NCBI RefSeq assembly: GCF_900129025.1
Contig: NZ_FQUM01000004.1
Span: 372,001 to 436,000, forward strand
Direction of reading: 5' to 3'
Origin: Mariniphaga anaerophila
Lineage (GTDB): Bacteria; Bacteroidota; Bacteroidia; Bacteroidales; Prolixibacteraceae
DNA: 64,000 nucleotides
The translations under genes were made by a program, and so were the position numbers. Below are positions 17,085-24,689 of the stretch, piece after piece. Positions within the stretch are counted from its first letter, which is position 1. Every line of letters starts with the position of its first letter. The notes beneath the pieces were generated by a model, which worked only from the letters and a program-made list of their open reading frames with translations, was not told the origin of the DNA and did no database searches.

Positions 17085-17163
17085 TTTTTTTTATCCAAAA
17101 GCAGACTAAAAAACAAAAATAGTCGAATAGTATTATTTTAGAAACAATAAATGTTCAGAGAAA

Positions 17164-17892
17164 ATGAAAACAAGAAAACAAAAAAACACAGGGAATAGCT
17201 CAGAAAACAGGCACTATTCCCAGCCATCTGCACTGTTACGTGCAACAAAGAATGGCACAAAAAAAACGTTAACAGCAAAGAGTTTCCTTTTTAAAGCACT
17301 AGCTACAATAATCATTCTTTCGGGAAGCGTAAATGTATCATCAGCACAATTCCATTGGGGGGTAAAACTGGGAGCAAATGCATCGACCCAGTCAAAGGCC
17401 GGAAACATTTATGATAACGATGGACTAAAAGCAGGATTTAACGCAGGTGTAATAGCGCTGTATCAGATGAATGACTGGTTTGCGTTTAAATCCGGGCTCA
17501 ATTACGAGTTGAAAGGAAGAAAATATGATTCGCCAGATGCATCCGGACAAATAACAGAAAACTTCAACTACTTGGTTTTGCCCCTGAAACCAGAGTTCTC
17601 AGCAGGAAAAAAAGCCGGGCTCAAAAAAGGGCAGCGCCTGTTTTTCGCAACCGGACCTTATGCGGGATACTTATTAAATGCTGAACAGAAAATTGGGGAC
17701 AGCACAAAAAAAATGGAATCGATGAACGACGTTGACTTTGGGTGGTCGTTTGAATTGGGCTATAAAATTTCTGCGGGAAGAAGCAATGCGCTTAGATTTT
17801 CGTTAAACTACGATATGGGAATAACAGATGTTTCAGATGAAAATGCTATTCAAAACAAAACACTTTCATTAAATTGCGGATATTTGTTTTAG
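17164..17892 (+). CDS. Outer-membrane beta-barrel protein (PorT/OmpA-like barrel fold)
   Basis: A 242-residue protein with an unusually long, charged N-terminal extension (about 40 residues rich in K, N, T and S) before the hydrophobic signal core FLFKALATIIILSGSVNVSSAQ. The mature part shows the alternating pattern of an eight-stranded barrel (WGVKLGANAST, FKSGLNYELKG, FFATGPYAGYLL) and ends in an aromatic residue (GYLF), as barrel proteins do. It fits the outer membrane protein beta-barrel domain family common in Bacteroidota. A later start would remove the extension, but the first obvious in-frame methionine is at the annotated position. Function unknown. Confidence 0.75.
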   Translation: MKTRKQKNTGNSSENRHYSQPSALLRATKNGTKKTLTAKSFLFKALATIIILSGSVNVSSAQFHWGVKLGANASTQSKAGNIYDNDGLKAGFNAGVIALYQMNDWFAFKSGLNYELKGRKYDSPDASGQITENFNYLVLPLKPEFSAGKKAGLKKGQRLFFATGPYAGYLLNAEQKIGDSTKKMESMNDVDFGWSFELGYKISAGRSNALRFSLNYDMGITDVSDENAIQNKTLSLNCGYLF

Positions 17893-17912
17893 ATCCTCTC
17901 CTTTGAATAAAC

Positions 17913-17947
17913 AAAAGGCTGCCGGAGCATTTCCGGCAGCCTTTTTT
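17913..17947. terminator. Strong intrinsic terminator, usable from both sides
   Basis: GGCTGCCGGA / TCCGGCAGCC closes a short loop, flanked by an A-run on the left and a T-run on the right. It ends the barrel gene on the plus strand and whatever arrives from the right on the minus strand. Confidence 0.85.
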
Positions 17948-17949
17948 CT

Positions 17950-18102
17950 TCAATTAAGCACTACCTTAAATAACCAATACTTACTCTTAGTTGGTATTTC
18001 CCGGTCAGAAATTAAAGCCGGAGCGTACAAACCAACTTTTATCTTCCAGACAAATTCCTTTTCTAAAGCAATCTTTGGGCTTCTATTTTCTCTGTATTCC
18101 AT
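17950..18102 (-). CDS. Possible 50-residue protein or gene remnant, unknown
   Basis: An ATG ORF of 50 codons starting MEYRENRSPKIALEKEF and ending WLFKVVLN. Its stop is three bases before the bidirectional terminator, which is where a last operon gene should end. The frame stays open seven codons upstream of the ATG (ETDEVFA) before a TAG, so the piece may be the tail of a longer, broken gene. It lies 113 bases downstream of the HMA lipoprotein gene. I recognise no family. The rest of 17948-18215 shows nothing else. Confidence 0.3.
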   Translation of the reverse strand: MEYRENRSPKIALEKEFVWKIKVGLYAPALISDREIPTKSKYWLFKVVLN

Positions 18103-18215
18103 GGCAAAAACTTCATCTGTTTCCTAAATAAAAATAGTACAGGATAAAACAAAAAAAATGCCATAATCCGCCAACAGCAGAAAAAAAAGGGTGATTGTCC
18201 TGATTCAAAGGTTAT

Positions 18216-18524
18216 TTACTCTTTCACCGTATAGCCGCGTTTCTCAACTGCTTGTTTAATTTCGTCGAGAGAGGTTTCGTCTGTGTTAAAAAGAACGACC
18301 AGAGATGAATCGTTTAATGCAACTTTAACCGAGTCGACTCCTTCAACTGAGCCAACTCCTTTTTCGATGGAAGCCACGCACATTTCACAATGCATTCCTC
18401 CAACATGCATTTTTACTTCAGCCAGAATTATCTGTGGCGAGTCGCCCTGTTCAGCCTTTTTCTTGGTTCCCTGTCCGCAGGAAACAACAAACAAAATCAT
18501 CAAAATCGAAATAAGTGTCCGCAT
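18216..18524 (-). CDS. HMA-domain (heavy-metal-associated) lipoprotein
   Basis: 102 residues from ATG 18524. I rejected a TTG four codons upstream that overlaps the previous gene. A short hydrophobic signal ends in the lipobox VVSC with C16, so the protein should be a lipoprotein facing the periplasm. The rest is one HMA domain whose metal site GGMHCEMC (C46, C49) matches the GMxCxxC motif of CopZ/MerP-type proteins. It probably carries copper or a similar soft metal. It is translated directly after the DUF302 gene (4-base gap), which links the two functions. Confidence 0.85.
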   Translation of the reverse strand: MRTLISILMILFVVSCGQGTKKKAEQGDSPQIILAEVKMHVGGMHCEMCVASIEKGVGSVEGVDSVKVALNDSSLVVLFNTDETSLDEIKQAVEKRGYTVKE

Positions 18525-18528
18525 ATTA

Positions 18529-18999
18529 TTAGTCAATTACTGGTTTCAAAATAGCTGTGGTTTCATTGGCTGCACCAACAATGGTACGTTTCGCATTTTT
18601 ACTAAGGAACGGAGAAAAGAGTTCAGCATTAAGCATCGAAATATATGTTTTACCACCCTTTTGGTATACCGAAACACGACAGGGCATCATGGCAGAAACA
18701 TGGCGATCGTCGTCTGTACCCAAAACATTTTTTGCGTACTCGGGGCTACAAAGCGACAACACATAGACCGGATTTACTTCAAATCCTTTCTTCAGTAACG
18801 ACGCCTGCAAATCATATATATGAGAAATGGTCCAACCTTTGGCTTCTGCAGATTCTACAACTGCTTCAACTGTTTCCTCGAAATTCAGCTTACTTTCGGA
18901 CTCGGTAAATATTTTTTGGGGAAGCACCCATACTATCAACAACAATGTTAGTGCAACGCCAACTATAACTCCGGCCAAAAATTTAATTATGCTTTTCAT
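18529..18999 (-). CDS. DUF302-domain membrane-anchored protein
   Basis: 156 residues. A single N-terminal membrane segment (IIKFLAGVIVGVALTLLLIVWVL) anchors a DUF302 domain (TT1751-like fold) that faces the periplasm. The family signature region is visible as LLKKGFEVNPVYVLSLCSPEYA and SAMMPCRVSVYQK, with cysteines at both sites. DUF302 proteins have no firmly established activity; they often occur near thiol, sulfur or metal genes. Here the partner is an HMA lipoprotein four bases downstream, suggesting a periplasmic metal or thiol role, which is inference. Confidence 0.8.
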   Translation of the reverse strand: MKSIIKFLAGVIVGVALTLLLIVWVLPQKIFTESESKLNFEETVEAVVESAEAKGWTISHIYDLQASLLKKGFEVNPVYVLSLCSPEYAKNVLGTDDDRHVSAMMPCRVSVYQKGGKTYISMLNAELFSPFLSKNAKRTIVGAANETTAILKPVID

Positions 19000-19108
19000 G
19001 TTTTTATTCCTTAAAATTCAAAGGCATAAACAAGAAAAGCATTAAAATGTTTTGTAGAAGAAACTTCTCTTTTAGTTGTTGTTATAACAAAAACTACGGC
19101 GGCAAATT

Positions 19109-21562
19109 CTAGTCCAGTTTAACCGGACTATCAACTTTTGTTTTTAGCAAAGCAATATCTAAAACATCCATAATTGTATTCACAAAATGGAAACTCAGCC
19201 CCTTCAGATATTCTTCTTTTATTTCCTCCAGATTCTTTTTATTTTCCTCCGAAAGAATTATTTCAGTTATGCCGGCACGCTTTGCTGCAAGTATTTTTTC
19301 TTTGATTCCCCCAACCGGAAGTACTTTCCCGCGCAATGTAATTTCACCGGTCATGGCCAGATTCTTTTTCACTTTGCGTTGAGTAAATGCAGACGCCAGC
19401 GAAGTAACCATTGTTACTCCGGCAGAAGGCCCGTCTTTTGGAATGGCGCCTTCGGGAACGTGAACATGAACATTCCAGTTGGAAAAAATATCAGGATTTA
19501 AGCCCAGTTTTTCAGCATGTGATTTTAAATACTCGTGAGCCAACATCGCCGATTCCTTCATTACATCGCCAAGGTTTCCGGTAAGCGTTAACATGCCCTT
19601 TCCTTTACTTAAACTGGTTTCCACAAAAAGTATTTCGCCACCCACTGCAGTCCAGGCCAATCCAGTAACTACTCCGGCAAAATCGTTTCCCTGGTACTTT
19701 TCTTTGGAATACTCGGCCACGCCAAGGTATTCGCGAACATCATCCGATGTAATTTTTTTATTGTAAGGTTCCTCAAATGCGATTTTCTTTGCGATTCGCC
19801 GGATTACTTTTGCTATTTTTTTATCCAGCTCCCGAACGCCTGATTCGCGAGTATATTCGTCAACAATTTTTTCGATTACTTTTTTCGAAAACACCACATC
19901 CCGTTTCTTCAACCCGTGATTTTCGAGTTGTTTGGGAATAAGATGGCGTTTGGCAATTTCAATCTTTTCTTCCACCAGATAGCCGCTAACCTCAATCAGC
20001 TCTAAACGGTCGCGCAAAGGCGGAGCGATAGTACTGAGAGTGTTTGCAGTAGCAATAAACATTACTTTAGAAAGATCGTAATCCAACTCCACATAATTAT
20101 CATGAAACTCGGAATTCTGTTCCGGATCCAGCACTTCCAACAAAGCAGAAGCAGGATCGCCATGAAAATCATTGGAAACTTTGTCAATTTCATCCAGGAT
20201 AAAAACCGGGTTTGAAGTTTTTACCTTTTTTATATTCTGAATAATACGCCCCGGCATGGCGCCAATGTAGGTTTTTCGGTGGCCGCGAATTTCCGACTCA
20301 TCATGAAGCCCGCCCAGACTCATGCGCACAAACTTGCGATTAAGGGCACGGGCAACAGATTTCCCCAACGACGTTTTACCAACTCCCGGAGGTCCGTACA
20401 AACAAAGGATTGGCGCTTTCATGTCCTTTTTCAATTTCAACACAGCCAAGTGTTCAAGAATACGTTCTTTCACATTTTCCAAACCGTAATGATCTTCGTC
20501 CAAAACGCTTCGGGCATTTTTCAGGTCGAAATTATCATCGCTGCACTCGTCCCACGGAAGTTCTGCCAGCGTCTGACAAAACGCAAATTGCACGGAATAT
20601 TCTCCAGCTGCCGGATTCAGGCGATGCAATTTCTCCACTTCTTTCTCAAAAAACTTTGCAACGTCTTTATTCCACTTTTTCGCTTTCCCTTTTTCCTTCA
20701 GATCGCTTATTTCCTGCTCCACAGGATTTCCACCCAATTCATCCTGAATAGTTTTCATCTGCTGGTTCAGCATAAATTCGCGTTGCTGTTTATCCATGTC
20801 GGTTTTCACCTTTTTCTGGATATCCTGCTTCAGTTCCAGCATCTGCACCTCTTTAACGAGGTAACTTATCGCTTGTACACCGCGTTCTTTAAGGCTTTCA
20901 ATCTCTAACAGGTTTTGTTTGTCGCCCACACTAATATCAGTATTGGAACAAATAAAGTTGATGAGAAAAGTAGAGTTTTCGATATTTTTCACTGCAAATG
21001 TAGCTTCCGGGGGCACATTGGCAGAAAACTGAGCTATTTTAATAGAGAGGTCTTTTAACGAACCAACAATTGCATTAAACTCTGAATCGTCGGTTGGGGA
21101 AACATCATTCAGCGGTTCAACCGAGGCTTTGTGGTAAGGTTCTTCTGCCACAAACTCGCGAATGGCATACCGCCTTTTTCCCTGAATAATTACGGAGGTA
21201 GATCCATCGGGCATCTCCAAAATTTTCAGCACTTCTGCCACAGTACCAACCGAATACAAATCTTTTATTTCAGGTTCATCAATGGTGTAATCTTTTTGTG
21301 CAATTGTTCCGAGCAGGCGGCTTCCTTTGTACACGTCCTGAATTAATTTGAGCGACTTTTTTCGGCCAACATTAATCGGCAAAACCACTCCCGGAAAAAG
21401 CACTGTATTCCGTAAAGGTAATATAGGAAGTACATCCGGCACTTCTGTATTTTTCAAATCATCATCATCTCCATCCGCAATAATCGGTATAAAATCTGAG
21501 TCATCCTGAACCATTCCACTCAAAAACATATTTTCAAAACCTGAGTTCTTTAATTTTCCCAT
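19109..21562 (-). CDS. lon: Lon ATP-dependent protease
   Basis: 817 residues, the full Lon A layout: an N-terminal substrate-binding LAN domain (about 45-240), a coiled-coil segment, the AAA+ module with Walker A GPPGVGKTS (390-398) and Walker B VFILDEIDK (453-461), and the C-terminal Ser-Lys protease with PKDGPSAGV (S713) and GGIKEK (K754). It degrades misfolded and regulatory proteins in the cytoplasm. An extra acidic N-terminal stretch (DGDDDDLKN, 30-38) precedes the LAN domain. The gene has its own predicted promoter and a foldable leader of about 130 bases (see 21587-21700). Confidence 0.97.
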   Translation of the reverse strand: MGKLKNSGFENMFLSGMVQDDSDFIPIIADGDDDDLKNTEVPDVLPILPLRNTVLFPGVVLPINVGRKKSLKLIQDVYKGSRLLGTIAQKDYTIDEPEIKDLYSVGTVAEVLKILEMPDGSTSVIIQGKRRYAIREFVAEEPYHKASVEPLNDVSPTDDSEFNAIVGSLKDLSIKIAQFSANVPPEATFAVKNIENSTFLINFICSNTDISVGDKQNLLEIESLKERGVQAISYLVKEVQMLELKQDIQKKVKTDMDKQQREFMLNQQMKTIQDELGGNPVEQEISDLKEKGKAKKWNKDVAKFFEKEVEKLHRLNPAAGEYSVQFAFCQTLAELPWDECSDDNFDLKNARSVLDEDHYGLENVKERILEHLAVLKLKKDMKAPILCLYGPPGVGKTSLGKSVARALNRKFVRMSLGGLHDESEIRGHRKTYIGAMPGRIIQNIKKVKTSNPVFILDEIDKVSNDFHGDPASALLEVLDPEQNSEFHDNYVELDYDLSKVMFIATANTLSTIAPPLRDRLELIEVSGYLVEEKIEIAKRHLIPKQLENHGLKKRDVVFSKKVIEKIVDEYTRESGVRELDKKIAKVIRRIAKKIAFEEPYNKKITSDDVREYLGVAEYSKEKYQGNDFAGVVTGLAWTAVGGEILFVETSLSKGKGMLTLTGNLGDVMKESAMLAHEYLKSHAEKLGLNPDIFSNWNVHVHVPEGAIPKDGPSAGVTMVTSLASAFTQRKVKKNLAMTGEITLRGKVLPVGGIKEKILAAKRAGITEIILSEENKKNLEEIKEEYLKGLSFHFVNTIMDVLDIALLKTKVDSPVKLD

Positions 21563-21586
21563 TTCAAAATTTCTATTGTGACAATC

Positions 21587-21700
21587 TGTCGGAATTCATC
21601 CTTCGCATTAGCAAGGTAGCCAAAAGGCAATAGTCATGCCACTATCACAAACGGTTGCCTCGCGCCCAATGTTTATCCCAAGAGAGGATAAATTCCGACA
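21587..21700 (-). promoter_or_regulatory. Structured leader of lon (candidate cis-regulatory RNA)
   Basis: Arms at 21587-21601 and 21686-21700 form a 15-bp inverted repeat with one mismatch, which as minus-strand RNA becomes a G-U pair, enclosing 84 bases. The 5' arm can instead pair locally: GGATAAA (21686-21692) with TTTATCC (21672-21678), a perfect 7-bp stem with a 7-base loop. The two folds exclude each other. Internal short stems (ATAGT/ACTAT around CATGCC) are also present. It lies in the lon 5' leader and ends 24 bases before the ATG. The RNA may begin inside the 5' arm, which would shorten the long helix to about 9 bp. I know no named family matching it. Confidence 0.5.
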
Positions 21701-21706
21701 AAATTA
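21699..21706 (-). promoter_or_regulatory. Predicted lon promoter (-7)
   Basis: TAATTTTG on the minus strand matches TAnnTTTG. The -33 region would fall in the rpmE2 terminator and shows no clear TTTG. One arm of the long inverted repeat overlaps its last two bases. Confidence 0.5.
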
Positions 21707-21717
21707 CACCTTCAAGC

Positions 21718-21743
21718 AAAAAAAAAGCCCCGAAACCGGAGCT
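21718..21743 (-). terminator. Intrinsic terminator after rpmE2
   Basis: On the minus strand AGCTCCG pairs with CGGGGCT (one U-G) around the loop GTTT and is followed by nine T. It separates rpmE2 from lon. Confidence 0.8.
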
Positions 21744-21765
21744 CTCTATCTAATAGCCTAATATT

Positions 21766-22029
21766 TTATTTTTTCCTTTTTTCCATATGTTTACCGTAGC
21801 GGCTCATAAACTTATCAACGCGACCTGCGGTATCCACCAATTTAACCTTACCGGTATAAAAAGGGTGAGAGGTATTGGAAATTTCGAGTTTGAACAGCGG
21901 ATATTCTACGCCATCAACTTCAACAGTTTCCCTTGTGTCAACTGTAGATTTGGTCAAAAAAGTATGTCCGTTAGACATATCTTTGAACGCAACCATTCTG
22001 TATTCTTTCGGATGAATTCCTTTTTTCAT
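21766..22029 (-). CDS. rpmE2: Ribosomal protein bL31, type B
   Basis: 87 residues from ATG 22029; a TTG-independent longer frame to 22059 exists but the family begins MKKGIHP. The sequence [20 protein letters not shown] and the later [13 protein letters not shown] are diagnostic. It lacks the CxxC zinc motif of type A L31, so it is the zinc-free C-minus form. Single-gene transcription unit: a full -33/-7 promoter upstream and a terminator downstream. Confidence 0.96.
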   Translation of the reverse strand: MKKGIHPKEYRMVAFKDMSNGHTFLTKSTVDTRETVEVDGVEYPLFKLEISNTSHPFYTGKVKLVDTAGRVDKFMSRYGKHMEKRKK

Positions 22030-22105
22030 TTTTCTTATTTTTATTTTGAATGGTTGCATTTTCTACTACAATCCATTCACATTTATTTTAATTTTTAAAG
22101 GCCTG

Positions 22106-22136
22106 CAAAGATAAATATTGTTTTTTAGAAACCAAA
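22106..22136 (-). promoter_or_regulatory. Promoter of rpmE2, complete Bacteroidota consensus
   Basis: On the minus strand TTTG (22133-22136) and TATCTTTG (22106-22113) are separated by 19 bases, a complete match to the -33 TTTG / -7 TAnnTTTG arrangement. Best-supported promoter in the window. The leader to the ATG would be about 70 bases. Confidence 0.7.
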
Positions 22137-22162
22137 AGCAAAAAATAATTAATTGTCTGATT

Positions 22163-23347
22163 TTAACTTTTCTTTGCCTGCTCAGGAGATATTATGGGTG
22201 CCCGGGTAAATGGTTTGTTCCGATCAAACAAATACCTCATGGTATAGTGAGTTTTCATTCTCTTTCCGCCCACCGATTCGTAAAGCGCAACAATTTTGGG
22301 ATTAAAATCGCCGGCCCAGGAAAGTTCCATTTCGGTAAACCATGGTTTCCGGTACATTACAGGCCGCAAATGCCAAAACATTGCCGCTTCTATTCCCGAC
22401 CGCTGATATCTGGGAACAATTCCGATTATCAGGCTTCTGGTTCGAGTCATTGTTTTCCGCCATTTCAACCACATCACCTTCGGCAGGTTCCACATGGTAA
22501 TCCGTCCATTCAGTTTTGCCAGGATCTGATTAAAATCAGGCATCATCACAAATACAGCAATGGGTTCTCCCTCGTGGTAAGCAAACCAAATGAATTCCTC
22601 TTCTATCAACGATTTAGCGGTGTAAATAAAATCTTTCAGATCATCTTTATCGATGGGTTTGAAGTGCTCATGAAAACGCCAGGCACTATCGTAAATGTAT
22701 GCAAAATCGTCGATGAATTTTTCTTTTTCTTTCCAGGAAAAATGTTTAAAACTGAACTGAGGTTTCTTAGCTACCCACTCTGCCACCTTCCAAAACCGAT
22801 CCGGCAGTTCGGGCAACGTGGTATCAAGGTGATAACTGAACTGTTTAAAATAAACCTGGAAGCCGTAATTCTCAAAAAGCTGAACGTAATACGGCGGATT
22901 GTATGGCATTCCAAATCCCTGAGGAATGTATCCGTCAGCCAGCAATCCCCAGTTCATATAGTTTTCGCCAAAGTTCACCGGGCCGTCCATGGCTTCCATT
23001 CCTTTACTTTTTAACCAATCGCGAGCCGCATCAAAAAGCATATTGGCCGCCTCCTGGTTGTCAACACATTCAAAAAAACCACATCCGCCTGTGGGCTGCT
23101 CAAATATTTTTGCTTTATCGAGGTTATAAAATGCTGCAATCCGCCCAACCGGATTACCATCCGCACCAAGCAACACCCAACGTATTGCCTCCCCTCTTTT
23201 AAACGAAGGATTTTTTTGAGGCTCAAAAATACTTTCGACCATTCCTTCCAAAGGACAAGCCCAGTTAGGATCATCTTTATAAATTAGGTGTGGCACTTTA
23301 TGAAAAAGCTTTTTTGTCCTTTTTTCTGTTATTTCGATCAGTTGCAT
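22163..23347 (-). CDS. GNAT-fold YghO-like protein, function unknown
   Basis: 394 residues resembling the conserved YghO-like acyltransferase family. Recognisable stretches are VPHLIYKDDPNWACPL near the N-terminus, DGPVNFGENYMNWGLL around residue 140, and IVPRYQRSGIEAAMFWH near 325, the last in the position of a GNAT acyl-CoA loop. A C-terminal ELSWAGDFNPKIVALYES block is typical of the family. Substrate unknown. The gene is monocistronic and preceded, 52 bases upstream, by a decayed partial copy of its own 3' end, which shows a past tandem duplication. Confidence 0.8.
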   Translation of the reverse strand: MQLIEITEKRTKKLFHKVPHLIYKDDPNWACPLEGMVESIFEPQKNPSFKRGEAIRWVLLGADGNPVGRIAAFYNLDKAKIFEQPTGGCGFFECVDNQEAANMLFDAARDWLKSKGMEAMDGPVNFGENYMNWGLLADGYIPQGFGMPYNPPYYVQLFENYGFQVYFKQFSYHLDTTLPELPDRFWKVAEWVAKKPQFSFKHFSWKEKEKFIDDFAYIYDSAWRFHEHFKPIDKDDLKDFIYTAKSLIEEEFIWFAYHEGEPIAVFVMMPDFNQILAKLNGRITMWNLPKVMWLKWRKTMTRTRSLIIGIVPRYQRSGIEAAMFWHLRPVMYRKPWFTEMELSWAGDFNPKIVALYESVGGKRMKTHYTMRYLFDRNKPFTRAPIISPEQAKKS

Positions 23348-23398
23348 TTTCTTCTTTTAATTAAACCTGATTTCTCCTTTATTTACAAATGTACGCTA

Positions 23399-23680
23399 TC
23401 ATCCGTTAATAATTGCTGCCCGTTTAAATTCTTTTTCGGGGTCAAAAATACAACGTATTGTTAAATGTGTAAGTGTATGTTTGGCTCCAAACGACTTAAA
23501 TAAAGCGTTCATCCTCGGATTAAAATTCACCATCCAACTCACCTACATACAGTTGCACCACCATTTTTCAAGCATTGGTTTTTTAAACTGATAGAAAAAT
23601 CCAAATTCAACCCCGAGATTTTGAAACTGCGGCACAACACATAGAACAATTACGCGGCACCTAGAAACTATTTTTATTTC
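23399..23680 (-). pseudogene. Decayed tandem copy of the YghO-like gene (3' fragment)
   Basis: Translated on the minus strand, this stretch aligns without gaps over about 75 residues, from VVPQFQNLGVE onward, with the C-terminal third of the intact protein at 22163-23347 (IVPRYQRSGIE). Shared blocks include FNPRMNALFKSFGAK against FNPKIVALYESVGGK and IFDPEKEFKRAAII against LFDRNKPFTRAPII. One in-frame TAG stands where the intact gene has a glutamate codon (in MELSW), and the frame ends TGA at 23399-23401. The N-terminal 300 codons are missing. It explains most of the otherwise empty 23348-23799 gap; 23681-23799 holds nothing else I can name. Confidence 0.85.
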
Positions 23681-23799
23681 AGACTATTTTGTCTCGTATT
23701 TTAGGATAACAATAAATTTTCAGCTAAACTCAGCTTCCATATTGACTTAAGTATATTAATGTCCTAAATTGCGCTATTATTTACAATAAATTTTAAATC

Positions 23800-24354
23800 A
23801 TGAGCAAACGTATTGTACTTTCTCTTTTTGTTCTCTTTCTGGCGTTTTCGTTAAGCGCCCAAAACACCACTTTTAACAAAGGCGACAAAGTGCTGAATCT
23901 TGGTATTGGATTCGGAAGCACGTTGTACTCGGGAAGCCACTACACCAGTAAAATTCCTCCTATTTCAGCATCGTTTGAAGTTGGGGTAAAAGATGAGTTG
24001 TTTGACGAGAACAGTTCTCTTGGAGTTGGTGGTTATCTGGGATACACCGGCGCCAAGTGGGAATACATGAATTACGGCTGGGACTACTCCAGTGTTATTG
24101 TTGGCGCAAGAGGTGCTCTTCATTATCAGTTTGTTGACAAACTTGACACGTACACCGGACTGATGCTGGGATACAACGTGGTAAGCTCAAAAGCCCATGG
24201 AACAGCCGGAACATACGCAAACTCTGTAGGAAGTGGTTTTGCTTTTTCCTGGATACTGGGCGGCAGGTACTACTTCAACGACAACCTTGCAGGATTACTG
24301 GAATTAGGATATGGCGTAGCCTATCTGAACCTGGGAATTGCCTTAAAACTATAA
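23800..24354 (+). CDS. Small outer-membrane beta-barrel protein
   Basis: 184 residues. The signal peptide is clear (KRIVLSLFVLFLAFSLSAQ, cleavage near 20). The mature protein alternates polar and hydrophobic residues in barrel-like strands (LNLGIGFGSTLYS, SLGVGGYLGYTGAKW, SVIVGARGALHYQF, FSWILGGRYYF) and ends in LNLGIALKL. It fits the eight-stranded outer-membrane barrel proteins abundant in Bacteroidota. No specific function can be given. It is followed immediately by a strong terminator, so it is probably monocistronic. Confidence 0.75.
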   Translation: MSKRIVLSLFVLFLAFSLSAQNTTFNKGDKVLNLGIGFGSTLYSGSHYTSKIPPISASFEVGVKDELFDENSSLGVGGYLGYTGAKWEYMNYGWDYSSVIVGARGALHYQFVDKLDTYTGLMLGYNVVSSKAHGTAGTYANSVGSGFAFSWILGGRYYFNDNLAGLLELGYGVAYLNLGIALKL

Positions 24355-24360
24355 CCCGAA

Positions 24361-24402
24361 AAAAAAAACATCCCGGCAGTTTTGCCGGGATGTTTTTTTT
24401 TC
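24361..24402 (+). terminator. Intrinsic terminator after the beta-barrel gene
   Basis: AACATCCCGGCA pairs with TGCCGGGATGTT around a four-base loop and is followed by ten or more T. Confidence 0.9.
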
Positions 24403-24519
24403 GCCCGGTTGTGAATTTTTTTTTCAGGAACAAAAATAAATGAAAGACCTTGCCGTTTTCTTAGCATGAAGGCGTGCATTTGTCCTTATTATTTTTACCA
24501 TCAATTCGGTATTGCCTTC

Positions 24520-24553
24520 AAAAGAGGGGCGCTCTGCGTCCCTCTTGTTTTTT
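24520..24553 (+). terminator. Orphan terminator-like hairpin
   Basis: AAGAGGG pairs with CCCTCTT around an 11-base GC-rich loop and is followed by G and six T. No recognised gene precedes it on this strand: the stretch 24403-24519 has only a nine-codon ORF. It may end a small RNA, or act as a second stop for the barrel gene transcript. Confidence 0.5.
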
Positions 24554-24624
24554 ACGGGTACTATGCTACTGATAACATCAAATACGATTGCGAACGCGAG
24601 TCGCCAGACATTAATTTTTCCAAT

Positions 24625-24663
24625 AAAAAAACCGTAGGAGAAAAATCCGCCCCCACGGTTTTT
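24625..24663 (-). terminator. Intrinsic terminator after tpx
   Basis: On the minus strand AACCGT and ACGGTT close an imperfect hairpin (with GGGG/CTCC further in) followed by seven T, 27 bases past the tpx stop. Confidence 0.75.
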
Positions 24664-24689
24664 AAAAGAATCATCATATAGGGAATAGT

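Noticed and set aside
17903-18127. 74-codon plus-strand frame after the barrel gene
   Set aside because: It runs through the strong terminator hairpin at 17913-17947, and a minus-strand ORF in the same place looks more protein-like.
24466-24681. 71-codon plus-strand frame before tpx
   Set aside because: It crosses two hairpins (24520-24553 and 24625-24663) and shows no family pattern; the region looks regulatory.
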